A stretch of 5,600 nucleotides of DNA from an uncultured Kiritimatiellota bacterium (lineage in GTDB: Bacteria; Verrucomicrobiota; Kiritimatiellia; RFP12; UBA1067): NCBI GenBank assembly GCA_934667295.1, contig CAKULR010000117.1, forward strand, positions 1-5,600. Reading direction: 5' to 3'. A model generated the notes under the pieces. The model had not been told where the DNA came from, did no database searches, and saw only the letters and a program-made list of their open reading frames with translations. Every line of letters begins with the position of its first letter. Within the stretch, counting starts at the first letter, position 1. Made by a program: the position numbers and the translations under genes. Positions 1 through 5,600 of this stretch are shown piece by piece.

Positions 1-266
1 CCGTCAGCTACGTGGACAAGTACGGGCGCGCCGCCCACTATGCCCGCAATCCGGACGATCCGCCCACCGTTCCGCTCGACGAACTGCTGGCGCGCCGCTA
101 CGACGTCGTCGTCGACGACTCGCCCGCCGTGCTACGGCATCTCGCGGCGGCCTGGCCCGCGACGCGCATTTTCGTCTACGACCGCCCCTGGAACCGCGCC
201 TATCCCCTCGCCCCCAACATGACGCGCGTCGCGGGATGGCCCGAGATCGTCGCCGCCGTCGTGTGA
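1..266 (+). CDS. HAD-superfamily 5'-nucleotidase-like protein, C-terminal fragment
   Basis: The frame is open from the left window edge and ends at TGA 264-266, giving 87 visible residues; the start lies outside the window. The visible part has the layout of the C-terminal half of the NT5C/YqfW-like deoxyribonucleotidase group of HAD phosphatases. A strand RYDVVVDDSP carries the acidic pair of HAD motif IV, which in the family helps hold the catalytic Mg2+. It is followed by a helix, a strand FVYDRPWNR that matches the usual [F/Y]DxP[Y/W]N signature, and a closing RVAGWPEI helix. Such proteins dephosphorylate nucleotides or related small phosphate esters in the cytoplasm. The nucleophile motif (DxD) is not visible, so activity and substrate cannot be judged. 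The GTG at 12 is probably internal rather than a start, because the frame continues upstream and a HAD protein needs its N-terminal half. The next gene begins 41 bp downstream on the same strand, so they could be cotranscribed, but no functional link is evident. Confidence 0.7.
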   Translation, partial: VSYVDKYGRAAHYARNPDDPPTVPLDELLARRYDVVVDDSPAVLRHLAAAWPATRIFVYDRPWNRAYPLAPNMTRVAGWPEIVAAVV

Positions 267-297
267 CCCGCTTTGCCTTTCAAACGATGCAGAAACT

Positions 298-301
298 GGA
301 G
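298..301 (+). promoter_or_regulatory. Shine-Dalgarno site (GGAG) for the GH-FAD fusion gene
   Basis: GGAG lies six bases before the ATG at 308 and decides the start. It favours 308 over the in-frame ATGs at 236, 287 and 302. Starting at 308 also gives a clean signal peptide, whereas starting at 236 would add an arginine run overlapping the upstream gene. No convincing -10 box is seen in the 41 bp gap. Confidence 0.65.
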
Positions 302-307
302 ATGACC

Positions 308-3300
308 ATGAAACGGATGTTGTTCCCCCTCATGATGCTGGTTGCCGGAGCGGTTCCGGCGATGGACTTCATCGACTTGATGGCGCCGGACGCCGTACGG
401 GTCGACGGGCAGCCCGCCGGCGCGCGCGTTGCCCTGGCGGGCGACGGCACGCTCACCCTGAACGGCGGCACGGCGTCGCGCGTCGAGCTCGTCTGGCGGG
501 GACGCCTCGGGGCGGAGACGAAGGTGCTCGGCGACATGTGGGAGCGCACCTACGGTGACAGCGCCTGGCGGCGCGTCGACGCGCCGAAAGTCCCGCGCGG
601 CGGGGCGATGGCGTGGTACTTCCTCGCGACGGACGGCACGCGCACCGACGGCTACGGCGTGAAGGTGCAGCCGAACGCCTTCGCGTGCTGGCGGGTCTTC
701 CCGGACCGCCTGACGCTGAGCCTCGACGTGCGGGCCGGTTCGTCGCCCGTGGAACTGGGGAACCGCGCGCTTGCGCTCTGCACGCTCGTCTCCCGCAAGG
801 GCGCGGAAGGGGAGCGTCCGTTCGCGGCGGGGCGCGCGTTCTGCCGCGCGATGTGCCCCGCGCCGCGCCTCCCGTCCGCGCCGGTCTACGGCTACAACGA
901 CTGGTACTGCGCCTACGGGAAGAACACGGCGACGAACTTCCTGGCCGACGCGAAGTTCCTCGTCGAGGCGATGGACGCCCAGCCGGGCGCGCCCGTGGCG
1001 AACCGTCCGTTCGTCGTCGTGGACGACGGCTGGCAGAACGCGCTCAAGCGCGGCGGTGATCCCTCGAAGCCGGGCGGACAGTGGGGCGCGGTCAATCCGA
1101 ACTGGGGGATGCCGATGGATGCGTTCGCGCGGCGCGTGAAGGCGCTGGGCGCGCGGCCGGGCCTCTGGTACCGTCCCTTCGACCCGGACGAGGGCAAGGA
1201 GGCCCTGCCCGTCGATCCGACGGATCCCAAGTGGGAACGGCGCCTGCGCGCCGAGCTCGCCCGCTTCGCCGACTGGGGCATGGAGCTCGTCAAGATTGAC
1301 TTCATCACCTACGACTGGGGCTTCACCTGGGGATTCGAGCTTGAGGACTCGCCCGTGAAGAAGCCGCTGGCGGCGTGGCGCGACCGTTCGCGGACGACGG
1401 CGGAGGTCGTGCGCGGACTCTATCGGGCGATGCGCGAGGCGGCGGGCGACCGGATGCTGATCATCGGCTGCAACGCGATCGACCATTTCGCCGCCGGGCT
1501 CTTCGAACTGCAACGCACGGGCGACGACACGAGCGGGCGCGAGTGGGCGCGCACGCGGAAGATGGGGCCGAACACGCTCGGCATGCGGGCCATCCACAAC
1601 GGCACGTTCTACCTGAACGACGGCGACTGCGTGGGCCTCGTGAACGCGGGCGACGTCCCGTGGCGCCTGAACCGCCAGTGGCTCGACCTCGTCGCACGCA
1701 GCGGCACGGCGCTCTTCACGAGCTGGAAGCGGAGCCTCGCGGCGGATCCCGAGGTCGCGCGTGCGCTGGGGGCGGCGTGGAAGACCGCCTCCCGGACGAC
1801 GGAGACGGGCGAACCGCTCGACTGGCTGGAGACGCCGCGTCCGCAGCGGTGGCGCTTCGGTGACGGGGACACCGTGACGTATGATTGGGACGAGCGGCCG
1901 GCCACTGTTGCGCGCATCTGGATCGAGGCGGAGGATTTCGCCGAGAAGGGCGCGTGGAAGGTTGATACGCAGTTTACGCATCTGATGGGATCGGCCTACC
2001 TGCTTGCGCCGGGCGTCCTGAAGCCGATCGGTTCGGCGAAGACGCGCATACACGTGGAGAAGGCCGCGCGTTTCGCGGCGTGGGCGCGGGTCAAGGACTG
2101 GGTGCCGGCTTTCCATCCCGGGCGCTTTGCGCTTGCGTTGGACGGACAGCGGCTGCCGCATGTCCTCGGCGCGTCGGGGAGGCGGGGTTGGACGTGGGAG
2201 AAGGCCGGAGAGGTGACGCTCGCGGCCGGTGTGCATGAACTCGCGCTCGAAGACCTGAGCGGCGCCTTTGCACGCTGTGACGCGGTTTTCCTCACGGACG
2301 ACCTGAAGGAGACACCGTCCGAGGTCCTGACGGAATCCCTGCGCGCGGCGTGTTGTCCGCCGCCTCCGCCCGTCGAGACGGAGACGTTCGACGTCGTTGT
2401 GGCCGGTGCGGGCCCGGCGGGCCTCTGTGCGGCGGTTGCCGCCGCCCGGCAAGGCGCGCGTACGGCCTTGGTCAATGATCGGCCCGTCCTTGGCGGGAAC
2501 TGCTCGTCTGAAATTGGCATTGGCACGGGCGGTGCGGCAACGTGGCATCATCCCAAGTCGTGGACGGAACGCGGCATCGTCCGCGAATGGAACGCGCTCA
2601 AGCGGCCGGGTGAAAAGGGTCTTTCGGCGGCGGCGGCGCGTCTTGTCGCCGGGGTGACGAACCTCGTCGTCTTTTCAAACGCGCGCGTCATTGGCACGGA
2701 TGCGGAAAGCCGCGAGAAGGGGCGGAACCGCGCCATTCGGTTCGCCGTCGTGCGTGACACGCTCACGGGTGCGCGCCGCCATGTTCGCGGCAGGGTGTTT
2801 GTCGACGCCACGGGCGACGGATGGCTCGGCTACCATGCGGGTGCGACCTATCGGATGGGACGGGAGGCGGCTTCGGAATTCGACGAGCCGAAAGACCTTG
2901 CACCGGAGAAGGCGGACGGAATGACGATGAGCGGTTGTCTGCGGTCGTATGGGTATAGGCTGCGCGACGAAGACGTATCGTTTGAGACGCCGGCATGGGC
3001 GGATGTCCTTCCGAAGGGTTTTACGCGGAAACCGCAGGGCCTTGTGTCGCCGTGGTGGCTGGAACATCCGAACGACCTCGATGACCTGATGGGAGGAGAA
3101 GAGGCGCGGGATGAGCTTGTCCGCTACAATTTCGCCTATTGGGGATGGCTCAAGAACGCCTCGCCGCTCAGGGAGCAGGCGAGGCGGGCCGAACTCGTCT
3201 ATCTGCCGTTCATCAACGGCCGCCGCGAATCCCGGCGTCTCGTCGGCGACGTCGTCCTGACGGCGAACGACCTGTTGGCGGGGCGGATGTTCGACGACCG

Positions 3301-3685
3301 CGTCGCTTATGGTGGCTGGGGGCTTGACGTCCACGATGTCCTTGGGATGCAGAGTGTCGATTCGACGGGATGGGGCAGGGGAACGCATCCGAGGAACGTC
3401 CCGATCTATTCGATTCCTCTGCGCGCGCTTTATTCAAAGGACATTCCGAATCTCCTGATGGCCGGACGGAACATATCCGTCACGCATCTCGCACTTGGTT
3501 CGACGCGCGTCGGCGGCACCTGCGCCGTCCAGGGACAGGCTGCCGGAACGGCGGCGGCGATGTGCGCCGCGCGCGGGTTGACGCCGCGCCGTTTGTACGA
3601 GACGGCCATCCGCGATGTGCAGGCGGCGCTTCTTGCAGACGGCGTGCTCATTCCGGAGTCTTCGCGTCTATGTGGCGGTAAATAG
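308..3685 (+). CDS. Exported fusion of alpha-galactosidase-like glycoside hydrolase and FAD-dependent oxidoreductase
   Basis: 1125 residues from ATG 308. Residues 1-18 form a Sec-type signal peptide (MKRMLFPL..., cleavage likely after VPA-18), so the protein should act outside the cytoplasm. Residues about 20-185 are a beta-rich N-terminal domain. Residues about 190-527 are a clan GH-D (GH36/GH27-like) barrel: sugar-binding DDGW at 239-242, GLWYRPF around 287-291, KIDF 329-332 with the expected nucleophile D331, GCN 387-389, and RTGDD 403-407 with D407 the probable acid/base. Residues about 538-675 begin with EAEDF (540-544) and resemble the beta domain that precedes FAD domains in many PVC flavoproteins. 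CCPPPPP (682-688) is a hinge. Residues 693-1125 are a FAD_oxidored-type (PF12831) domain: dinucleotide site GAGPAG 700-705, GGNCSSE 729-735, and the C-terminal FAD signature GRNIS...GQAAG at 1053-1080. Both enzymatic halves look intact. The family of each half is clear, but the sugar substrate is not. A related dehydrogenase follows 54 bp downstream. Codon use changes at the domain junction. Confidence 0.85.
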   Translation: MKRMLFPLMMLVAGAVPAMDFIDLMAPDAVRVDGQPAGARVALAGDGTLTLNGGTASRVELVWRGRLGAETKVLGDMWERTYGDSAWRRVDAPKVPRGGAMAWYFLATDGTRTDGYGVKVQPNAFACWRVFPDRLTLSLDVRAGSSPVELGNRALALCTLVSRKGAEGERPFAAGRAFCRAMCPAPRLPSAPVYGYNDWYCAYGKNTATNFLADAKFLVEAMDAQPGAPVANRPFVVVDDGWQNALKRGGDPSKPGGQWGAVNPNWGMPMDAFARRVKALGARPGLWYRPFDPDEGKEALPVDPTDPKWERRLRAELARFADWGMELVKIDFITYDWGFTWGFELEDSPVKKPLAAWRDRSRTTAEVVRGLYRAMREAAGDRMLIIGCNAIDHFAAGLFELQRTGDDTSGREWARTRKMGPNTLGMRAIHNGTFYLNDGDCVGLVNAGDVPWRLNRQWLDLVARSGTALFTSWKRSLAADPEVARALGAAWKTASRTTETGEPLDWLETPRPQRWRFGDGDTVTYDWDERPATVARIWIEAEDFAEKGAWKVDTQFTHLMGSAYLLAPGVLKPIGSAKTRIHVEKAARFAAWARVKDWVPAFHPGRFALALDGQRLPHVLGASGRRGWTWEKAGEVTLAAGVHELALEDLSGAFARCDAVFLTDDLKETPSEVLTESLRAACCPPPPPVETETFDVVVAGAGPAGLCAAVAAARQGARTALVNDRPVLGGNCSSEIGIGTGGAATWHHPKSWTERGIVREWNALKRPGEKGLSAAAARLVAGVTNLVVFSNARVIGTDAESREKGRNRAIRFAVVRDTLTGARRHVRGRVFVDATGDGWLGYHAGATYRMGREAASEFDEPKDLAPEKADGMTMSGCLRSYGYRLRDEDVSFETPAWADVLPKGFTRKPQGLVSPWWLEHPNDLDDLMGGEEARDELVRYNFAYWGWLKNASPLREQARRAELVYLPFINGRRESRRLVGDVVLTANDLLAGRMFDDRVAYGGWGLDVHDVLGMQSVDSTGWGRGTHPRNVPIYSIPLRALYSKDIPNLLMAGRNISVTHLALGSTRVGGTCAVQGQAAGTAAAMCAARGLTPRRLYETAIRDVQAALLADGVLIPESSRLCGGK
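1880..3685 (+). other. Segment of different codon use covering the EAEDF and FAD domains
   Basis: Counting third codon positions by eye in 60-codon samples gives 58/60 G or C at 542-721 (GH domain), 48/60 at 1862-2041 (junction), 42/60 at 2462-2641 (FAD domain), and 59/60 at 3962-4141 (next gene). The change starts near TAT-GAT at 1880, right after the last GH strand (residues 525-527), and lasts to the stop codon, where 6 of the last 20 sampled codons end in A or T. This supports a separate origin for the C-terminal half. Domain-specific amino-acid bias cannot explain it, because synonymous choices such as GAA, CTT, GGT and GAT change. Confidence 0.7.
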
Positions 3686-3706
3686 GCGGGTATGCGGGAA
3701 GCTGGT

Positions 3707-3719
3707 CCGCCCTCGGCGG
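3707..3719 (+). terminator. Short GC hairpin after the fusion gene (weak terminator candidate)
   Basis: CCGCC (3707-3711) and GGCGG (3715-3719) can pair around a CTC loop, giving a 5 bp stem. There is no U-tract after it, so a classical intrinsic terminator is not supported. It lies where the -35 region of the next promoter would be, so it may be chance in GC-rich DNA. Confidence 0.2.
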
Positions 3720-3724
3720 CAATA

Positions 3725-3740
3725 TGCTATACTAACGGCA
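3725..3740 (+). promoter_or_regulatory. Extended -10 promoter directly before the Gfo/Idh/MocA gene; leaderless start predicted
   Basis: TGC-TATACT (3725-3733) is an extended -10 box followed by six bases (AACGGC) and then the ATG at 3740. With normal -10 to start spacing, transcription would begin on the A of ATG. No Shine-Dalgarno site stands before this ATG, and no good -35 box is visible at 16-18 bp, which fits an extended -10 promoter. The same arrangement recurs before the gene at 5325. Confidence 0.6.
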
Positions 3741-5239
3741 TGAAAACGTTGAATCGACCAGTCAGCCGCCGTGCGTTCGTGACGGGCGGCCTCTTCGCCG
3801 CCGCCGCGTTCCCGTTCATCGGGTACGGACGGAACGTCGTCGGCAAGGCGACGCTCGCGCTCATCGGCGCGGGCAAGCAGGGGCGTGGCCTCCTGCATGC
3901 GTTCCTGGGTCAGCCGAACCTCGTCGTGACGGCGGTGTGCGACTGCGACCGCGTGCGCCGCGAGGACCGCGCGCGCGTGGTGAACGACTACTACGCGGCC
4001 AACCCGCAGCTCGGCGTGCCGGGGACGGCCTGCCGCGCGGTGGCCGACTTCCGCGCCGTCCTCGCCGACCCCTCCATCGACATGGTGTGCATCGCGACGC
4101 CGGACCACTGGCATGCCTACATGACCGTGGAGGCGATGAAGGCCGGGAAGGACGTCTACTGCGAGAAGCCGCTCACCCACACCGTGGAGGAGGCGAAGGC
4201 CGTGATGGCGGCCGCCGCGAAGTACGGGCGCATCCTCCAGACGGGCGCGATGCAGCGCTCGGGGATCGAGTTCCGCACGGCGTGCATGGTCGTGCGCAAC
4301 GGCGGCATCGGGCGCGTCTCGCTCGTGGACGTGAACTACGGCGGGCCGTCCCGTCCCCACCGCGACTTCGAGAACCCCGCGAACGCGGCGGCGGAGGGGG
4401 CGCCGAACCCGGACGTCGACTTCGACATGTGGTGCGGCGGCGCGCCGCTCGTCAGGTATTCGGACTGTCTGGCGCCGCGCGGCGTCCACAATTTCTTCCC
4501 GATGTTCTGGCGCTTCGACGACTACTTCGGCCTCGGCATGTGCGGGGACTGGGGGGCGCACCACCTCGACATCGCCCAGTGGGGCCTGGGGCTCGACGGA
4601 AGCGGCCCCGTCAAGGTCGTCAAGTCGACGCTCGCGCCCTCGCGCGGCCCCTTCGACGGCGGTCGCCGCCAGCGCGGCATGTCGTTCGTCTGCGCCGACG
4701 GCTGCGTCATCCGCCACAACCCCTACGGCGGCTCCGCCTGGGGCGTGGTCTTCTACGGTACGGAGGGCGTCGTGGCGGTGAACCGCGGGCGGCTCGCCGT
4801 GTGGCGCGGCGCGGGCGTCGCGCCCGACGCGGCCCTGCAGGCGCGGCTCAACGAGGGGACCTTCGACGCGATGCCGCGCGTCGCCTTCTGGCATGCCCCG
4901 CGCGAGGGCGAGCCGCCGCGCCCGGCGAACGACCGCAGCCTCCTCGATGCGGTGAACAGGGCGACGAAGGCGTTCGGGCTCAAGAAGGCGAAGGTGCAGC
5001 TCTACAAGGCGAACGGGCATCCGTCGGACTTCGTGTCCTGCGTCCAGGCGCGCCGGCAGCCCTGCTCGTCGGCGGAGATCGGCGCGCGCGCGTCGATCCT
5101 CTGCAACCTCTGCAACCTGAGCTACGTCCACGACGCGGGTTTCGACTGGGATCCCGTGCGGAACGTCTTCGCGAACGGCACGGGCGACGCGGCCTGGCTC
5201 ACGAAGGCCTACCGGAAGCCGTGGGAATTAAGTAGTTAA
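3740..5239 (+). CDS. Tat-exported Gfo/Idh/MocA-family oxidoreductase
   Basis: 499 residues. Residues 1-30 form a twin-arginine signal (SRRAF at 9-13, then a long Ala/Phe stretch), so the protein is probably folded with its nicotinamide cofactor before export. The Rossmann domain begins at residue 38 with GAGKQG (43-48). TPDHWH (120-125), the family's EKP (142-144, with catalytic-type K143) and QTGAMQRS (167-174) follow. The C-terminal substrate domain carries GDWGAHHLD (269-277), where D270 and H274 match the DxxxH active-site motif. The family interconverts hydroxyl and keto groups on sugars, inositols and their derivatives with NAD(P); the substrate here is not readable. The form with strong TPDHWHA and EKP motifs is common in PVC bacteria and differs from the GH109 glycosidase branch. 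ATG 3740 is preferred to an in-frame ATG at 3692, because 3740 gives the Tat signal and abuts the -10 box. The protein ends YRKPWELSS, and the final LSS and stop are inside a tandem repeat. GC3 is very high, like the GH half upstream. Confidence 0.88.
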   Translation: MKTLNRPVSRRAFVTGGLFAAAAFPFIGYGRNVVGKATLALIGAGKQGRGLLHAFLGQPNLVVTAVCDCDRVRREDRARVVNDYYAANPQLGVPGTACRAVADFRAVLADPSIDMVCIATPDHWHAYMTVEAMKAGKDVYCEKPLTHTVEEAKAVMAAAAKYGRILQTGAMQRSGIEFRTACMVVRNGGIGRVSLVDVNYGGPSRPHRDFENPANAAAEGAPNPDVDFDMWCGGAPLVRYSDCLAPRGVHNFFPMFWRFDDYFGLGMCGDWGAHHLDIAQWGLGLDGSGPVKVVKSTLAPSRGPFDGGRRQRGMSFVCADGCVIRHNPYGGSAWGVVFYGTEGVVAVNRGRLAVWRGAGVAPDAALQARLNEGTFDAMPRVAFWHAPREGEPPRPANDRSLLDAVNRATKAFGLKKAKVQLYKANGHPSDFVSCVQARRQPCSSAEIGARASILCNLCNLSYVHDAGFDWDPVRNVFANGTGDAAWLTKAYRKPWELSS

Positions 5240-5259
5240 GTGGTTAAGTAGTTAAGTGC
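5228..5259 (+). repeat. Four tandem copies of an 8 bp unit TTAAGTRG
   Basis: Units start at 5228, 5236, 5244 and 5252: TTAAGTAG, TTAAGTGG, TTAAGTAG and TTAAGTGC. They can also be read as two 16 bp copies differing at one base. The block is AT-rich in otherwise GC-rich DNA. It encodes the last three residues and the TAA stop (5237-5239) of the dehydrogenase gene. Because the period is not a multiple of three, it places stop codons in all three forward frames. Confidence 0.9.
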
Positions 5260-5281
5260 TAGAGAGATTGAGTTCCGGGAG

Positions 5282-5301
5282 GGGCGCGCTCCTGCGCGAC
5301 C
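5282..5301 (+). terminator. Imperfect GC hairpin between the dehydrogenase and thioesterase genes
   Basis: GGGCGCG (5282-5288) can pair with CGCGACC (5295-5301) with one mismatch around a six-base loop. An alternative 5 bp pairing, GGGAG (5277-5281) with CTCCT (5289-5293), competes with it. No U-tract follows. It could end transcription of the upstream gene, but evidence is weak. Between 5260 and 5324 I see only this and the promoter listed next. Confidence 0.22.
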
Positions 5302-5308
5302 TTGGATG

Positions 5309-5325
5309 TGCTATAATTGTTCCCA
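5309..5325 (+). promoter_or_regulatory. Extended -10 promoter directly before the thioesterase gene; leaderless start predicted
   Basis: TGC-TATAAT (5309-5317) is a perfect -10 hexamer with the extended TGn element. Seven bases follow before ATG 5325, so transcription should begin on the A of the ATG or one base before it. There is no Shine-Dalgarno site and no recognisable -35 box at 16-18 bp. It shares TGCTATAmT and its position with the promoter at 3725. Confidence 0.65.
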
Positions 5326-5600
5326 TGTTGAAAGTAACGATGGACTACCGGGTGCCGTATGCGGACACCGACCAGATGGGCGTGGTGTACTACGGTAACT
5401 ATCTGACGATCTTCGAGCGCGCGCGCAGCGAGCTGATGCGCGCGTGCGGCTACACCTACCGGCAGTGCGAGGCCGAGGGGTGGATGCTGCCCGTCGTGCA
5501 TGCGGAGGTTGACTACCACCGCCCCGCCCGCTACGACGACCTGCTGGAGGTGACGGCCTGGTGCCGCGCGCACCGGGGCGTGCGCCTTGAAATCGCGTGC
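5325..5600 (+). CDS. YbgC/4HBT-family acyl-CoA thioesterase, N-terminal part
   Basis: 92 residues are visible before the window ends; the family is usually about 130-150 residues, so roughly a third is missing. The hot-dog fold signature is clear: YADTDQMGVVYYGNYL at residues 12-27, then FERAR. D16 corresponds to the catalytic Asp of the family (the second Asp of the DTD motif in E. coli YbgC). PVVHAEVDYHRPARYDD is the next conserved strand pair. These cytoplasmic enzymes hydrolyse acyl-CoA thioesters; some YbgC proteins are linked to the Tol-Pal region or phospholipid metabolism, but no such neighbour is visible here. ATG 5325 is chosen because it follows the -10 box at leaderless distance; an in-frame ATG at 5340 would remove five residues and is possible. 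I see no functional tie to the upstream sugar genes, and its own promoter suggests a separate unit. Confidence 0.88.
   Translation, partial: MLKVTMDYRVPYADTDQMGVVYYGNYLTIFERARSELMRACGYTYRQCEAEGWMLPVVHAEVDYHRPARYDDLLEVTAWCRAHRGVRLEIAC

Noticed and set aside
236..307. Upstream in-frame ATG at 236 as start of the fusion gene
   Set aside because: It would overlap the preceding gene, add a run of five arginines before the signal peptide, and lacks a ribosome binding site; 308 has GGAG and a clean signal.
1880..1891. TATGAT resembling a -10 box at the fusion junction, as an internal promoter for the FAD half
   Set aside because: No start codon follows at leaderless distance and none with a ribosome binding site follows nearby in frame; the hexamer is explained by Tyr-Asp codons.
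200..2551. Very long open frame of 783 codons on the minus strand
   Set aside because: It lies antisense to the fusion gene, is dominated by Arg, Pro, Ala, Val and His with no recognisable domain, and follows from near-absent A/T third positions on the + strand. The + strand product has clear catalytic motifs.
3668..5131. Open frame of 487 codons on the minus strand
   Set aside because: Antisense shadow of the Gfo/Idh/MocA gene with low-complexity Arg/Ala/His/Val composition and no domain.
3937..5235. Open frame of 432 codons on the + strand in another frame of the dehydrogenase gene
   Set aside because: Its composition is Arg/Ala/Gly repeats typical of out-of-frame high-GC reading; the overlapping frame has all family motifs.
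3740..5239. Dehydrogenase as a GH109 glycosidase
   Set aside because: It carries the standard EKP dehydrogenase motif and TPDHWHA pattern, and I see no GH109-like sequence at the corresponding positions.
5228..5259. Tandem repeats as a CRISPR array
   Set aside because: Units are 8 bp with no spacers and there are no cas genes.
5259..5573. Minus-strand open frame of 104 codons
   Set aside because: Antisense to the thioesterase gene, whose + strand product has an unmistakable family signature.

Overview
High-GC bacterial DNA with no RNA genes, transposase or CRISPR array in view. All four genes are on the + strand. The mix of an exported sugar hydrolase, an exported flavoprotein of a type abundant in the PVC group, and a Tat-exported Gfo/Idh/MocA dehydrogenase suggests an uncultured carbohydrate-degrading member of Verrucomicrobiota, Kiritimatiellota or Lentisphaerota. 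This placement is inferred from protein style only; no marker gene is present.

Layout: (1) positions 1-266 hold the C-terminal end of a HAD-superfamily nucleotidase-like protein. (2) After a 41 bp gap with a ribosome binding site comes a 1125-residue exported fusion protein (308-3685). It has a Sec-type signal peptide, a clan GH-D (alpha-galactosidase-like) domain, a beta-rich EAEDF domain, a proline hinge and a complete FAD-dependent oxidoreductase domain. (3) A 54 bp spacer with an extended -10 promoter leads to a 499-residue Tat-exported Gfo/Idh/MocA oxidoreductase (3740-5239). Its last codons and stop lie in a four-copy 8 bp tandem repeat. (4) A second spacer (5240-5324) with a near-identical extended -10 box leads to a YbgC-type acyl-CoA thioesterase cut off by the window end.

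Most notable is the fused hydrolase-flavoprotein. The GH half and the neighbouring dehydrogenase end about 97-98% of sampled codons in G or C, whereas the flavoprotein part drops to about 70%, starting almost exactly at the domain boundary. This looks like two genes of different history joined into one. Together with the next gene it suggests an exported module combining sugar oxidation with glycoside cleavage. The substrate, and whether the two chemistries act on the same molecule, are unknown.

The two downstream genes each have a TGCTATAmT-type -10 box (m = C or A) only 6-7 bases before ATG and no ribosome binding site, which predicts leaderless mRNAs. The fusion gene instead has a normal Shine-Dalgarno site.
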